64,000 bases of DNA from Mesorhizobium sp. (GCA_004963905.1 SUGL01000022.1:1-64000); one strand, 5' to 3'; positions 17,766-28,540 are shown, counted from the first letter of the stretch. Made by a program: numbers and translations. The notes: generated by a model not told the origin, from the sequence alone.

Positions 17766-18539
17766 TTGCGCAATGTGATCGACGGCAAGGCCGTTGCGGA
17801 AGACGTGATGGCGACGGTGAAGGACCTTGCAGCCAAGCTGAGCGGTATGAAGCCCGGTCTGGCGGTGGTAATCGTAGGCGAGGACCCAGCAAGCCAAGTC
17901 TATGTCACGGCCAAGAGCAAGAAGGCGAAGGAGTGCGGTTTCCACTCCATTCAGCACACGCTGCCCGGCGACACGGTTGAAGATGATCTCCTCAAGTTGA
18001 TCGCAGACCTGAACGCCGATCCGGCGATCCACGGGACCCTTGTACAACTGCCGTTGCCTGGCCATCTCGATTCCGGCAAAATCATCCAGGCCATAGCGCC
18101 TGAAAAGGACGTCGACGGCTTCTCCTTCGTCAATGTAGGCAAGCTTGGTACGGGCGCGTCGGAGACGGCCTTCGTGCCCTGCACGCCCGCAGGCTCGATG
18201 ATTCTAATCGAGCGGGCGCGCGGCAAGGATTTGGCGGGTCTCAACGCTGTCATCATAGGCCGATCCAACATCGTCGGCAAACCGATGGCGAACCTTCTGC
18301 TTGCCGCCAACTGTACCGTGACGATCGCCCACAGTCACACCAAAAGCCTGCCCGAAGTGTGCCGCAACGCCGATATCCTCGTCGCCGCGGTCGGTCGGCC
18401 TGAGATGGTCAAGGGCGACTGGGTAAAGCCGGGCGCCACTGTCATCGATGTTGGCATCAACCGTATCGCGGCGCCGGAGAAAGGTGAAGGCAAGCACCGC
18501 TTAGTCGGCGATGTCGATTATGCGGGTGCCGCTCGATGA
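17766..18539 (+). CDS. folD: Methylenetetrahydrofolate dehydrogenase/cyclohydrolase, 3' end damaged
   Basis: 257 residues from a TTG start ([13 protein letters not shown]). Conserved parts are [20 protein letters not shown] (catalytic Lys region), [28 protein letters not shown] and [15 protein letters not shown] (NADP site). Normal FolD is about 290-300 residues and ends with a PVPGGVGPMT motif. Here the frame stops after [11 protein letters not shown], the PVPGGVGP part is missing, and the terminal piece [18 protein letters not shown] resumes in another frame at about 18538-18620. A small deletion with frameshift has therefore removed an active-site/cofactor loop, so activity is doubtful. 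The family oxidises 5,10-methylene-THF to 10-formyl-THF, which PurU next door would deformylate. Confidence 0.85.
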   Translation: MRNVIDGKAVAEDVMATVKDLAAKLSGMKPGLAVVIVGEDPASQVYVTAKSKKAKECGFHSIQHTLPGDTVEDDLLKLIADLNADPAIHGTLVQLPLPGHLDSGKIIQAIAPEKDVDGFSFVNVGKLGTGASETAFVPCTPAGSMILIERARGKDLAGLNAVIIGRSNIVGKPMANLLLAANCTVTIAHSHTKSLPEVCRNADILVAAVGRPEMVKGDWVKPGATVIDVGINRIAAPEKGEGKHRLVGDVDYAGAAR

Positions 18540-18811
18540 CCATCGCGCTATTGATGGCCAATACGCTGATCTCCGCCTGCCTCGCCGCTGGCCTCCCACG
18601 CCCTCGGTTTTGAATACGCCGAGACCTTCTCATCAGATCCACCTTTTGCCCCAGGCAGAGCGTGAAATCGGCACGGCGCGGCTTCGACGCGCCAACTCCA
18701 CGCAAGCGAAGTGATTTGCCGCCTGGCGCGGCTGGCCCTAGTTTTGCATGTCTGAGGATTGGAGATCCGAGCCCTGAGCCTCAGGACATCGGGGAATGCT
18801 GAATTGCTGGC

Positions 18812-19684
18812 TCAACCGGTAAAGACGACGGTCTTCTTGCCGTTGAGAATCACCCGGTCCTCGAGATGGTACAGCACCGCGCGGGCTAAGACTCGTCGCT
18901 CGATATCCCTTCCCTTACGGACGAGATCGTCGGGGGTATCCTTGTGCGAAATGCGTTCGACATCTTGCTCGATGATCGGTCCTTCATCGAGGTCCGAGGT
19001 GACGTAGTGCGCCGTCGCGCCGATCAACTTGACTCCGCGCTCGTGCGCCTGGTGATAGGGTTTCGCGCCCTTGAATCCTGGCAGGAATGAGTGGTGGATG
19101 TTGATGCACCGTCCGGCAAGCTTCGCAGACAGACCATCTGACAGAATCTGCATGTATCGAGCCAGAATGACAAGGTCCGTATTCGTCTCCTGGACGAGGT
19201 CCCAGATTCGGGCCTCCTGCTCCATCTTGTTCTGCTTGCTGATCGGCAGGTGGTGAAACGGCAGTTCTGCCAAGTCGGCCGATGCCCCGTGTTCGTAGCC
19301 GTGATTGGAAACCACAGCCGTGACTTCCATCGGCAATTCGCCTGTGCGCCATCGGTAGAGCAGGTCCGCCAGGCAATGGTCAAACTTTGACACCAGCAGC
19401 ATCACCCGCTTTACCGACGACGCCGGCCGGAGGGTGAAGGTCATTGTCAGACGCTCGGCGACTTCATTTACCAGAGACGCAATCTCCGCCTCGGATTTCG
19501 CGTGACCGAGTCGACCAAATAGAACGCGCATGAAAAAGCGCCCTGTCTCAACGTCATCGAACTGTTGAGCGTCGAGAATGTTGCACCCTGATTGGTAAAG
19601 GAGACCTGATACCGCAGAGACGATGCCGGGTCGGTCGGGGCACGAGAGCGTGAGAATCATCGATTGCTCGGCCGTAACAGCCAT
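18812..19684 (-). CDS. purU: Formyltetrahydrofolate deformylase
   Basis: 290 residues from ATG 19684, with AGGAG about 10 nt upstream. The N-terminal ACT domain begins [21 protein letters not shown]. The formyltransferase-fold catalytic domain has [40 protein letters not shown] and [20 protein letters not shown]. It hydrolyses 10-formyl-THF to formate and THF. It starts 47 nt after the dimethylglycine-dehydrogenase-like gene on the same strand, so the pair probably forms an operon. The logic is demethylation that loads THF with one-carbon units, followed by release as formate. Confidence 0.95.
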   Translation of the reverse strand: MAVTAEQSMILTLSCPDRPGIVSAVSGLLYQSGCNILDAQQFDDVETGRFFMRVLFGRLGHAKSEAEIASLVNEVAERLTMTFTLRPASSVKRVMLLVSKFDHCLADLLYRWRTGELPMEVTAVVSNHGYEHGASADLAELPFHHLPISKQNKMEQEARIWDLVQETNTDLVILARYMQILSDGLSAKLAGRCINIHHSFLPGFKGAKPYHQAHERGVKLIGATAHYVTSDLDEGPIIEQDVERISHKDTPDDLVRKGRDIERRVLARAVLYHLEDRVILNGKKTVVFTG

Positions 19685-19731
19685 CGACTGGGAACTCCTG
19701 GTAGGTCGAATGGGACGAAACATGCGCCGCG

Positions 19732-22230
19732 CTAGCGCGCAGCACACAGTTCGGCGGAAACTAAACTTTCCAGCTCCAGCCACTCGCCTTTCACACGCGT
19801 GCGAGCCGCGTCGTAGAACGGGCGAAGGGAAGCAATAGCGGCGTGCCTTTGCCCGGCTATCTCGACTTCGAACCTCCCGTCCTTGAGCCACTGGGCGCTC
19901 ACGCCTAAGTCAGCGTGCAGATAGCCCATGCCTATGCCGCAGCCTACTGTGTGGCCAAAGCCGGCAGAGCGCAGATAGCCGACAAGAACCCCGTCGCGCC
20001 AGACCGGTTCCGACCCGAACATGAGCGGAGCGTCACCAGGAACGGCCAACTGAACGAGGCGTCGCCGCGGGGTCTTCCCACGCTCGGCTTCAAGGGCAGT
20101 ACGGCCGATGAATTCTGACTTCTTGTCCCAAGCAACCGTAAAGCCGAGGCCCGATTCCAGTGGCGTGTCCTCGTCACTGACGTCAGAGCCCCAGTCACGG
20201 TATCCAGCCTCTAGGCGCAGTGTGTTCAACGCGACATATCCTGCGTGATGAAGCTTGAGATCATATCCCGCGGCCACGATAGCATCATAGATACCGAGCG
20301 CTTGCTCGGTCGGGATATGAAGCTCCCACCCGAGCTCGCCAACGAAAGTCATTCGAAAGGCCAAAGCCAGGCCGTAGCCGATCTCGATTTCGCGAGCCGT
20401 GGCAAACGGGAATGCGGCATCCGAGAAATCGGCGGGGCTGACGCGTGATAGCAGTTCACGCGAACGCGGGCCCATGACCGACAATGTGACGTAGCCCGAT
20501 GACACATCTGCGATGGTTACTTGCCCGGCTCTCTTGGCATGGTTCCTGAGCCAGGCGACATCGCGAATACGCTGTACAGCCGCAGTGACGACTAAGAACT
20601 CCTCTTCGTCGGTCCTGCAGACGGTGACGTCCGATTCCATGCCCCCGCGCTCGTTCAGCCACGGAGTGTAGACGATACGTCCAATAGGCACGTCGACATC
20701 GTTGGTCGACAGCCGCTGCAGGAGGGCAAGTGCATCACGGCCCTGAACCAGCAGATGCGCGAAAGAGGTCTGATCGAAAAGAGCAACGCCCGACCGCGTG
20801 GCGGCGTGTTCCGCGCCACTCTGCCGGAACCAGTCATCCTTCCCGAAGGTGGCGTGTGTCGCCGGCTGCACACCAGGCTCACCGAACCATTGCACACGCT
20901 CCCATCCTGCAACCTCGCCGAAATTCGCTCCCGCCCGAGCAAGCCGGTCGTGTAGCGGGGAAACCCGTACATTGCGGGCTGTTTTCGGAGACTTGTGCGG
21001 CCAGTGCAGATTCCAGAGGTTGCCCACGGCCTCGGTCGTGCGGTCGTAGAGATAGCGGCGATTGCGCTGGAACGGCATGGCGCGGCGCACGTCCATTTCC
21101 CAGTAATCGCTTGCGGGAATGCCCGTCGACATCCACTCGGCCATCACCTTGCCGGCGCCGCCCGAGGATTCGATGCCGCATGAATTGAAGCCTGCCGCAA
21201 CGTAAAGGCCCGCAATGTCGGGCGCCGGGCCGAGCAGGAAGCGGTTGTCGGGCGTAAAGCTCTCAGGACCGTTGAAATTCAGCTGCAATCCCACATCGGC
21301 CAGTACGGGCATGCGCTCAATCGCGCGTGTCAGATAGGGCTCGATTTGATCAAAGTCATCGGGCAGCGAGTCGAAGCTAAAATCAAGCGGAATACCGTCC
21401 CGGCCCCATGGCTTGGCGTGGGACTCGAAGAAGCCGACCAGCAGCTTGCCGGCGTCCGGTTTGGCGTAGACCGCGGCGTCCATATCACGGATCGTCGGCA
21501 GGTCCGCAGGCAGACCTGGAATGGCCTCCGTCATAACGTAAAAATGCTCGGCCGCATGCAGCGGCACCGTCCAGTTGAGATCGGCGGCGACGTTGCGACT
21601 CCACAAGCCCGCACAAATAACTACCTTCTCAGCGCGGATAAGGCCCTCGGCCGTCTCAACGCCGACGAGGCGACCCTTGTCCGTCACTATGCGGTTTACT
21701 GGTGTCCGTTCCAGAATCTTCGCGCCGCCTTGTCGTGCACCGACGGCAAACGCTCGTGCGGTATCGATCGGATTGGTCATACCGTCAGAAGCGATCCAGG
21801 CGGCACCCAGCACGCCACTGACGTCAAGCAGCGGCACACGTCGCTTTGCTTCGGCCGCGTCGATGATTTCAACGTCGAGTCCGAATGATCGACCCATCGA
21901 GGAGCCACGGTTCAGCTCCTCCATGCGAGCATCCGTCGTCGCGACGGTGATGGAGCCGGTCTGCCTAAACCCGCTCGGTTGTCCGGTCAGCTGTTCGAGG
22001 TCGCGAAATAACTCGGCCGAGTATTGGGCCAACTTCGCCATGTTCTCATTTGCACGGAGCTGGGTGACAAGCCCGGCGGCATGCCAAGTGGTTCCGCACG
22101 TCAGTTGATCACGCTCGAGGAGCAAAACATCGCGGTGTCCCAGCCGTGTAAGGTGGTAGGCTATCGAGAGGCCAATAATCCCACCGCCGATAACCACATA
22201 TTCGACATGGGACGGAAGTTTGCTTTGCAT
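19732..22230 (-). CDS. Dimethylglycine/sarcosine dehydrogenase-like flavoprotein with aminomethyltransferase domain
   Basis: About 832 residues from ATG 22230 ([20 protein letters not shown]). Domains: DAO-type FAD domain (about 10-370) with the dinucleotide motif [15 protein letters not shown] and [15 protein letters not shown], where the His is the covalent FAD attachment residue of dimethylglycine dehydrogenases; an FAO_M linker; then a GcvT-like folate-binding domain (about 420-710; [25 protein letters not shown]) and GcvT C-terminal barrel. It oxidatively demethylates an N-methyl amino acid, giving electrons to ETF and the methyl group to THF. EtfAB, FolD and PurU all lie within 8 kb. 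Substrate could be dimethylglycine, sarcosine or a related betaine-derived compound. Confidence 0.93.
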   Translation of the reverse strand: MQSKLPSHVEYVVIGGGIIGLSIAYHLTRLGHRDVLLLERDQLTCGTTWHAAGLVTQLRANENMAKLAQYSAELFRDLEQLTGQPSGFRQTGSITVATTDARMEELNRGSSMGRSFGLDVEIIDAAEAKRRVPLLDVSGVLGAAWIASDGMTNPIDTARAFAVGARQGGAKILERTPVNRIVTDKGRLVGVETAEGLIRAEKVVICAGLWSRNVAADLNWTVPLHAAEHFYVMTEAIPGLPADLPTIRDMDAAVYAKPDAGKLLVGFFESHAKPWGRDGIPLDFSFDSLPDDFDQIEPYLTRAIERMPVLADVGLQLNFNGPESFTPDNRFLLGPAPDIAGLYVAAGFNSCGIESSGGAGKVMAEWMSTGIPASDYWEMDVRRAMPFQRNRRYLYDRTTEAVGNLWNLHWPHKSPKTARNVRVSPLHDRLARAGANFGEVAGWERVQWFGEPGVQPATHATFGKDDWFRQSGAEHAATRSGVALFDQTSFAHLLVQGRDALALLQRLSTNDVDVPIGRIVYTPWLNERGGMESDVTVCRTDEEEFLVVTAAVQRIRDVAWLRNHAKRAGQVTIADVSSGYVTLSVMGPRSRELLSRVSPADFSDAAFPFATAREIEIGYGLALAFRMTFVGELGWELHIPTEQALGIYDAIVAAGYDLKLHHAGYVALNTLRLEAGYRDWGSDVSDEDTPLESGLGFTVAWDKKSEFIGRTALEAERGKTPRRRLVQLAVPGDAPLMFGSEPVWRDGVLVGYLRSAGFGHTVGCGIGMGYLHADLGVSAQWLKDGRFEVEIAGQRHAAIASLRPFYDAARTRVKGEWLELESLVSAELCAAR

Positions 22231-22594
22231 GTTGAAACTCGAGTGAAGACTGCGCCGGTTTCGTCGCGGTCGGGTGGAACACATAAAGAATGATTGTTGG
22301 TAGCACCGAGCCCGCAGAGATACGGGCTAGGACATTTCCGAATCGCTGATGTCTGCGGATGCGGTCACACTTCTGCCGACAAGCGAATCCATCCCGTTCT
22401 CCGTTTGATCGTTATTTGAAGCCAGGAGATTAAGGACAGACGCAGCAGAGTGTCGCCGAAGGATGACCAGATGAAGCTGAAATTCTGCGTCTTTGGCCAC
22501 AAAGTTTGAGGAATTTGTTGCATGGTCCACCAGGGCCGTGGTGACGATTTAACGGTTGGGATTCCAGGCGCACATCAGATTCAACGCTGATCTT

Positions 22595-23160
22595 TGGAGA
22601 TCAGCCGTGGAGAGCAATGCGCTTTGGGCCCATTAATGGGAACGGATTTACATGATTTGTGCCTGGCGGCACGAAGCCGAGCGGGGTCCGCGCAGATAAC
22701 GGGCGATTTCTGGACGCGCTGCTGTGATGGCCGGCTCGGGTGGCCAGTGGCGCGACCTGCCCGAACGCCTTGGCGATTACCGCTCGGTGAAGCGGCGCTA
22801 CTAACGCTGTGAAATGGAGGTTCTCGACGACTTGCCTGGGTGTTGGCGCGGGAATCCGACCTGGAATGGCTAATGATCGACTCGACCATAGTGCGGGCCC
22901 ATCAACACGCGGCCGCGCTGATCAAAAGGGGGCGGATGCCCAGGGGCCTTGCCCGGTTTCGCGGCGGACTGACCACCAATATCTATGTGGCAAACGAAGC
23001 GCTCGGAAGCCCGGTCTGCCTCATCGCGAGCCACGGACAACGCCACGACATCGCCTTCGCTCACGATGTGATCGACGGCTTCCGTCGCGTCGGCACGCGA
23101 TATGACAAGCGGCTCGCCAACTTCGTGGGCTCGCCGCTATCGCTAGTCTGGCTCAGATAG
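22595..23160 (+). pseudogene. IS5-family transposase remnant
   Basis: Two frames give ARSGGQWRDLPERLGDYRSV followed, after a stop, by WLMIDSTIVRAHQHAA and LTTNIYVANEALGSPVCLIA, typical of IS5/IS427-group transposases (DDE domain with IDSTIVRAHQHAA). The C-terminal third is missing and the frame is broken near 22800. Inactive. Confidence 0.8.
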
Positions 23161-23361
23161 TTTGACCGTCCGCTTGCGCCCACAGAACCCACGAGCCGCG
23201 AGCTGAAGGTACCGCACGCAATCATTTCGAACATCAGACCTAAGATTTAATCGATTGGACTTGTATCGGTGAGCCGGACATGAATACATAAATCCGTCCT
23301 AAATCGCCTCTGCGCTGATGGTTTTCTGCGCTTCCGGGGTCTTCTGCGAGGATTTTGACCA

Positions 23362-23859
23362 TTGGCATATCGTGGGTTCCCAAAAAAATACGATCGCATC
23401 GACGCTCGCATCCTCGAGCTCGTTCAAAAGAACAACCGACTGACCTCTGACGCTATTGGCGAACAGGTCGGATTGTCCGCGACCGCGTGTCAGCGACGAT
23501 TGAAGCGGCTACGAGCCGAGGGCATCATAGAGGCCGATGTATCTATCGTGTCAGCGAAGGCGGTTGGAAGACCGATACAGATGCTTTTGCTGGTCACGCT
23601 TGAACGGGAGCGTGCAGATATCATTGACCGTTTCAAAAGAGACATCAAATCATCTTTAGAAATCGCCACCGGCTTTTACATTACCGGTGACGCGGATTTC
23701 CTGCTCTACATAACAGCCCGCAGCATGGAAGAATACGAGCAGTATACACGTCGGTTTTTTTACGAGAACCGCGACATCAAGAGCATCAAGACGATGGTCG
23801 TAGTGGACAGAGTCAAAGCGGGGTTTGCCATCCCGATCGATGATCCCGAGGATGACTAA
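23362..23859 (+). CDS. Lrp/AsnC family transcriptional regulator
   Basis: 165 residues with a TTG start. N-terminal winged HTH: YDRIDARILELVQKNNRLTS, then IGEQVGLSATACQRRLKRLR. The C-terminal RAM/ligand domain follows (about 75-150; ITGDADFLLYITARSMEEYE). These proteins form octamers that bind amino acids or related metabolites and control nearby catabolic or uptake genes. It converges with the polyamine-type importer operon (59 nt apart) and lies 1.1 kb from the demethylation genes (22230), so either could be its target. It is also the only dedicated regulator in the left 48 kb, which makes it a candidate reader of the shared operator module; that link is inference. Confidence 0.92.
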   Translation: MAYRGFPKKYDRIDARILELVQKNNRLTSDAIGEQVGLSATACQRRLKRLRAEGIIEADVSIVSAKAVGRPIQMLLLVTLERERADIIDRFKRDIKSSLEIATGFYITGDADFLLYITARSMEEYEQYTRRFFYENRDIKSIKTMVVVDRVKAGFAIPIDDPEDD

Positions 23860-23917
23860 CGTTCGAGAGATTCGAAGGCTGCTTCCCCACTCGGACCTTC
23901 CGGTCCGCGCTGCACGA

Positions 23918-24997
23918 TCAAGGGGAGCCTATGACACGAATTTCATCCATTTTCAGCGTGACATTCAGTTTCTCGCCAAGCTTTGGATGGCCTCCAAACG
24001 GGAAGCGCTCTTCCATCATGAGCTGTTCTCCGTTGATGTCGAGAATTATCCGGGTTGCACCACCGTAGTAGTGGGTTTCCACGACCCGCCCTTCCCTAGC
24101 GTGGCCGGCGGTACCGTCCGGCGAAAGGCGAATGTGTTCGGGGCGGATTACTGCGCTGCCCGGACCTGCCTTCCATTTGCCTGGCAGGCGAAGGCCTAGT
24201 TTGGAGACAAAGGTGCCCTCCGGGTCGACTGCTCCTTCCAGCATTGAGCACCAGCCGATGAACTTCGCGACGAACGGGCTTTCGGGCCTTTCATATATGT
24301 CGCCGGGTGTTCCGACCTGCTCGATCCTGCCACCATTCATGACGACAATACGATCCGACATGGTCAGCGCCTCCTCCTGATCATGGGTTACGAACAGGGT
24401 GGTGACCTCGACGCTGCGAATTACTGCGCGGAGCTCTTCACGCATCCGAACTCGGAGCTGCGCATCGAGGTTCGAGAACGGCTCGTCGAGAAGCAGCACG
24501 GCCGGGCGCATGGCCAAAGCGCGCGCGAGCGCGATGCGTTGTTGCTGTCCACCTGAAAGCTGGCTGGGTAGCCGTCCCGCGAGGTGTGGCAGTTCGACCA
24601 AATTTAGCATTTCGCTGACGCGCCGATCCCGATCGGCCCTGGTCCAATTTAGATTCTCAAGGCCGAACGCGATATTCTCCGCCACCGTCATATGAGGAAA
24701 CAGCGCATAGCTTTGGAAAACCATCCCCGTATCGCGCCTATAGGGGGGCTGGTGGGTCATATCCTGGCCATTAATTTCAACGGTTCCGGACGTTGGCTCC
24801 ACAAAACCGGCAACCATGCGAAGCGTCGTTGTTTTGCCGCAGCCGGAAGGTCCGAGAAGGCAGACCAGTTCGCCTCGTCCTACGCCCAGCGAAACATCCG
24901 CGACGGCAACCGCGTCACCATAGAGCTTGGAAACCGACCGCAGTTCAACGACGTAGTCACCCGGATCTCGGACCGACGTTTCAAAATCTTTCGACAA
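23918..24997 (-). CDS. Spermidine/putrescine-type ABC transporter ATP-binding protein
   Basis: 359 residues, TTG start with GAGGTG 8 nt upstream. ABC cassette: Walker A LLGPSGCGKTTTLRMVAGF, signature LSGGQQQRIALARAL, Walker B VLLLDEPFSNLD, switch His in VTHDQEEALTMSDRI. The C-terminal TOBE domain (about 280-355) has SAVIRPEHIRLSPDGTAG. It energises the importer made with the two downstream-listed permeases; the gene is last in the four-gene unit that starts at 27822. Confidence 0.94.
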   Translation of the reverse strand: MSKDFETSVRDPGDYVVELRSVSKLYGDAVAVADVSLGVGRGELVCLLGPSGCGKTTTLRMVAGFVEPTSGTVEINGQDMTHQPPYRRDTGMVFQSYALFPHMTVAENIAFGLENLNWTRADRDRRVSEMLNLVELPHLAGRLPSQLSGGQQQRIALARALAMRPAVLLLDEPFSNLDAQLRVRMREELRAVIRSVEVTTLFVTHDQEEALTMSDRIVVMNGGRIEQVGTPGDIYERPESPFVAKFIGWCSMLEGAVDPEGTFVSKLGLRLPGKWKAGPGSAVIRPEHIRLSPDGTAGHAREGRVVETHYYGGATRIILDINGEQLMMEERFPFGGHPKLGEKLNVTLKMDEIRVIGSP

Positions 24998-25015
24998 GCT
25001 GGCACCTCTTTCTCG

Positions 25016-25816
25016 CTAGGATAGTGTTTCTGCCCCGATCAGCCGCTCGATTGTCAGAATGACAGCGAGCGTTACAAAGATCATTATACTAGACACAGCT
25101 GCGACGAGTGGGTTGTAACTGTGATCCAAGTAAGTGAACAGCTGAACTGGCAATGTCACGTTTCCGCCATATGTAAGGAATACGGAAACCGTTACATTGC
25201 CAAAAGAAGTCACAAAGGCAAATATTGCGGCAGACAGTAGGCCTGGCAAGATAAGCGGTAACGTAATACGCCTCACAACTCGCAATGGCGAAGCCCGGAG
25301 GTTCATTGCTGCTTCTTCAAGCACGCGGTTGTGTAGGGTAAGGCTGGCGAGAACCGTCCTTACAACATATGGAATCGCAAGTACCAGATGGCCGGCAAAT
25401 AGTGGGAACATTGTCTGGATAAGATTCATCCACGCAAATAGATACAACAGGCCGATGCCAAGTACGACGGCGGGAACGATTAACGGCGAAAAGGCAAGCG
25501 CCTGGAGCAGTCCCTTTCCCGGGAAGTCGAATCGGTTGATGGCGAATGCAGCGGCGAAGCCGATCACGAGTGCCGCGATAGCAACGATCACGGCGACGTA
25601 GGTACTGGTCCAAAGCGCGCTCATGAAAGGTTCGCTTTCGAACGCCTTCTGATACCATTGCATGGAAAATCCGGCAGGAGGGAAATCCATTGTTTCCCCG
25701 CTCGTAAATGACAAAACAACCACAAGTGCGGCCGGCAGGGCTAGCAAGGCATAGACCGCCACGCGAGTCACCGCACCTGCCACTATCAGAACGTAGTCGG
25801 TGAAATCATAACGCAT
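25016..25816 (-). CDS. ABC transporter permease, PotC-like
   Basis: 266 residues from ATG 25816 (AGGGGTGG 5 nt upstream). Six predicted membrane segments. The permease EAA loop is LEEAAMNLRASPLRVVRRITLPLILPG. The periplasmic pattern FSMQWYQKAFESEPF after the first segment is typical of PotC-family proteins. It overlaps the stop of the PotB-like gene by about 11 nt, indicating coupling. Confidence 0.92.
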   Translation of the reverse strand: MRYDFTDYVLIVAGAVTRVAVYALLALPAALVVVLSFTSGETMDFPPAGFSMQWYQKAFESEPFMSALWTSTYVAVIVAIAALVIGFAAAFAINRFDFPGKGLLQALAFSPLIVPAVVLGIGLLYLFAWMNLIQTMFPLFAGHLVLAIPYVVRTVLASLTLHNRVLEEAAMNLRASPLRVVRRITLPLILPGLLSAAIFAFVTSFGNVTVSVFLTYGGNVTLPVQLFTYLDHSYNPLVAAVSSIMIFVTLAVILTIERLIGAETLS

Positions 25817-26687
25817 GGCGTCCACCCCTGACAAAACGCGACGCGGCTAAAGCATTAAACGCCGCGGTAAAGCCGAGACCGGCCACAAAAAGAATGAACG
25901 CCATAGCCGCGCCAGAAGGCCAATTGAATTCCGACATGATGCGCTCATAGATGAGGCTCCCCAGCATGGGGACGCGGTTTCCGCCAATGAGACGGGGCGT
26001 GATAAACGCCGAAATCGACAGCACGAAAACGAGGTTGAAGCCAACAAGGATACCCGGGGTCGCCAGGGGAATAATGACCCTTCGGAAGGTGACAAGGCGG
26101 TTGGCACGCAGATTGGATGCTGCATGTTCCAGCACTGGATCGATCTGGGTAACGACACTCATGACTGAAAGAATCATGAAAGGAAGGAATTGCTGAACCA
26201 ACACAAGGATCACAGCAGGGCGAGCGAATAGGAAAGTCTTCGGCGAAGAAATGATGCCTAGGTTCACAAGAACTGAATTGAGCAGCCCATTGCGGCCGAG
26301 CACGATCAACCAACCGAACACGATAACAACGAGGCTCAGCGTCAGCGGCATGATCACGATAATCGTGCGCCACCGCCGAGCCAGCGGAGGAAGACGGGCA
26401 AGCGAATAGCCCACTGGAAATCCAATCAACAGGCAAATCAGACTGACGACAAGGCCGTCCACAAATGTGTCCCATAACACCGATGAATAATAGGTATCGG
26501 AGAAGAAGCGCAGGTAATGCCTGAGCGTGAACCCATGCCCATCGAGGAGATAGTCACCATCCAAAAAGCTGTACCGAAGAACCCCTATCGCAGGCACCAT
26601 CAAAAACCCTACAAGAAGCAAGACCATGGGAGCCAGCAAAAGTGCTGCAGTGAGTATCGGCTTTTGCCGGAAAGGTGGTCTCATCAT
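25806..26687 (-). CDS. ABC transporter permease, PotB-like
   Basis: 293 residues from ATG 26687 (GAAGGAAAC upstream). The N-terminal membrane segment is PILTAALLLAPMVLLLVGFL. The EAA-loop motif is LEHAASNLRANRLVTFRRVIIPLATPG. It pairs with the PotC-like permease. The stretch between 26687 and the binding-protein stop at 26770 is an 82-nt spacer. Confidence 0.92.
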   Translation of the reverse strand: MMRPPFRQKPILTAALLLAPMVLLLVGFLMVPAIGVLRYSFLDGDYLLDGHGFTLRHYLRFFSDTYYSSVLWDTFVDGLVVSLICLLIGFPVGYSLARLPPLARRWRTIIVIMPLTLSLVVIVFGWLIVLGRNGLLNSVLVNLGIISSPKTFLFARPAVILVLVQQFLPFMILSVMSVVTQIDPVLEHAASNLRANRLVTFRRVIIPLATPGILVGFNLVFVLSISAFITPRLIGGNRVPMLGSLIYERIMSEFNWPSGAAMAFILFVAGLGFTAAFNALAASRFVRGGRHAL

Positions 26688-26769
26688 GTTTCCTTCTGAC
26701 GGTTTGAGCGAGTGCGACAGCAAGGGTTGCGCCCAGTTGCGCACAACCCTTGCTGCCAAAACAACCTGC

Positions 26770-27822
26770 TCAGCCACGAAGAATTTTGTTGATGCGCTCG
26801 ATGCGGGCGCTGCGGTCGGCCATCCACTTCTGCCAATCGACCTTCTTTTTCAGCGCGATCCGTTCAGGTGTGTTGAAGGTTAGATCCTTTGCGATTTCAT
26901 CAGGTAGCTTTACGTCCGTAGTTACGCCGAGCCTCAGTGCCCGAGGCAGGCCAAGCATACCCTCATCGGAAAGCATCTGGTCAAGGAATGCGAATGCTGC
27001 CTCTGGATGCTTAGCATTCTTGACAACGTTCATGTACGAGGTTGCCCCATAGATACCCTGCGGCGGATACACGCTTACGATAGGATGACCCTTCGTGCGC
27101 AACTCATGCCCTCGAGCATCTGATATTACACCGGCTGAAGCTTCTTTGGTTTCGAACATCTGGATCATCGCAACTGTACTTTGCGCCAGTGCGAGAATAT
27201 TGGACTTAGCCTGCTCCAGTAACGAATACGCCGGCTCCATGTTGGAGATCGAACCACCGTTCTCCTCTGCCAACGCGAGCAGGTACAGGCTCCACGTATC
27301 GAAAGTTGCAGCGGGAAGTGCCACACGGCCCTCAAGGTCGGGCCTGGTCAGGTCGGTGTAAGTAGTTAGTGGCTGCTCGACGAGCTCCGAGTTATATATT
27401 GGAATATATGTGAATACGCTGTAGGGAACCCCATACTCGCCGTACTCGCGAAATCCGGGAAGGATGCGTTTGATGTTCGGGACCTCGGCTTCCGTTACTT
27501 CCTGGATCAAGTCGGCTTTTAGCGCCTCCACCATGTATGCGCTGTCCGCCTGGTACACGTCGAACGGAGGGTTCTCCTTATTCGCGACGAGCTTGACTAA
27601 GTCGGCGGATTGTGTGCCGGCGGTAATCTGGACCTTCAGCCCCGTCCTCTCCTCAAGCGGCGCCGCGACATACTTCTGAATGGTTTCGTCGTATAGTCCA
27701 CCCCATCCCCCGAAGCGGAGGGTGATACCCGCGAACTTTTTTTCTTGTGCATGGACATAAGGCGCAGCCAGCGTGCTCATGGTGGTCGCGGTGGCGAGTT
27801 TCAAAAAGGTGCGTCTCTTCAT
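26770..27822 (-). CDS. ABC transporter substrate-binding protein, PotD-like
   Basis: 350 residues beginning MKRRTFLKLATATTMSTLAA, a twin-arginine signal (KRRTFLK) with AHA-Q cleavage-like site near residue 26. The mature protein has the PotD-family opening ITLRFGGWGGLYDETIQKYV and a conserved FDVYQADSAYMVEALKADL. First gene of the importer operon. Polyamine, Fe3+, thiamine and phosphonate transporters all use this fold, so the ligand is not fixed; the neighbouring demethylase suggests a quaternary amine or amino acid derivative, as inference only. Confidence 0.92.
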   Translation of the reverse strand: MKRRTFLKLATATTMSTLAAPYVHAQEKKFAGITLRFGGWGGLYDETIQKYVAAPLEERTGLKVQITAGTQSADLVKLVANKENPPFDVYQADSAYMVEALKADLIQEVTEAEVPNIKRILPGFREYGEYGVPYSVFTYIPIYNSELVEQPLTTYTDLTRPDLEGRVALPAATFDTWSLYLLALAEENGGSISNMEPAYSLLEQAKSNILALAQSTVAMIQMFETKEASAGVISDARGHELRTKGHPIVSVYPPQGIYGATSYMNVVKNAKHPEAAFAFLDQMLSDEGMLGLPRALRLGVTTDVKLPDEIAKDLTFNTPERIALKKKVDWQKWMADRSARIERINKILRG

Positions 27823-28121
27823 CTACCATTCCTCCCTTTTGGGTGTAACTGACTGAGGCGACAACAGCGCCGGCAGTCGAATCTGCTAGGTCAGGCAGGC
27901 ATTTATTGTGACCACCAGCGCTCGCTGAATCATATCCACTGAAGCCACCGACAATTGTAATCGGTTCCTGATCCGGTTTTGATCAAAAGACAGCCTGCCG
28001 CAGCAGAAAGGCTGCGCTGCTAGGATGGTTGTTGAAGGTTTCCATTGGCGCTGCGGTGGGCGTTTTTCGCACCGCCGGGATCGGGTGATCTCGATCGACC
28101 GTTCCGATCGGGGCTGCCCGT
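27823..28121. other. Promoter region of the PotD-like operon
   Basis: About 300 nt upstream of the binding-protein gene. A dyad-rich GC hairpin-like sequence (GCAGCAGAAAGGCTGCGCTGC) lies near 28000. The shared regulatory module of the left region is not found here. Confidence 0.35.
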
Positions 28122-28540
28122 CTATTGAACTGCAGCTGAAGCCAGAGCGGAAGCGATCAAGGCTTGCAGTTCAGACGTAAAGGAAGCGATCATCAACGAC
28201 CAGCGCGAGGACGGGACACCTGTGAACCTCAACCGAGACGAAGTATTCGGGCATGATATCATCGGAGATGAAGCGGCTACGCCCTGGCTGAAGAAGAACC
28301 CTTGCGAAATGTCGATGGTGCTCGCGAACGCCAGCGATACGACGGGACCGGACACCAGGGATCGTCATCAGAAGCCGGCACCTCATCATTGCGAGCATGT
28401 CCAGAACCGTCTTGTGCAACGGAGGCGAATACCTCGCACAGTTTACGCCTCGCGTCAGCAGCGACTTGATGACCTCCTGGAGATCGATCAGCCATGCTGT
28501 CGGCCAGCTAGCGGATACGCTCCTCGAATTTGACAACGTT
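28122..28540 (-). pseudogene. IS110-family transposase remnant
   Basis: Minus-strand frames give VIKSLLTRGVNCARYSPPLH, MLAMMRCRLLMTIPGV and GPVVSLAFASTID, the C-terminal (transposase_20) part of an IS110 protein around the MTIPGVG motif. Several frameshifts; no ends recognised. Confidence 0.65.

Noticed and set aside
23225..23275. Nod-box-like AATCGATT core upstream of the Lrp/AsnC gene
   Set aside because: Only the central AATCGATT matches; the required flanking ATC and GATG blocks are not at the right spacing in either orientation.
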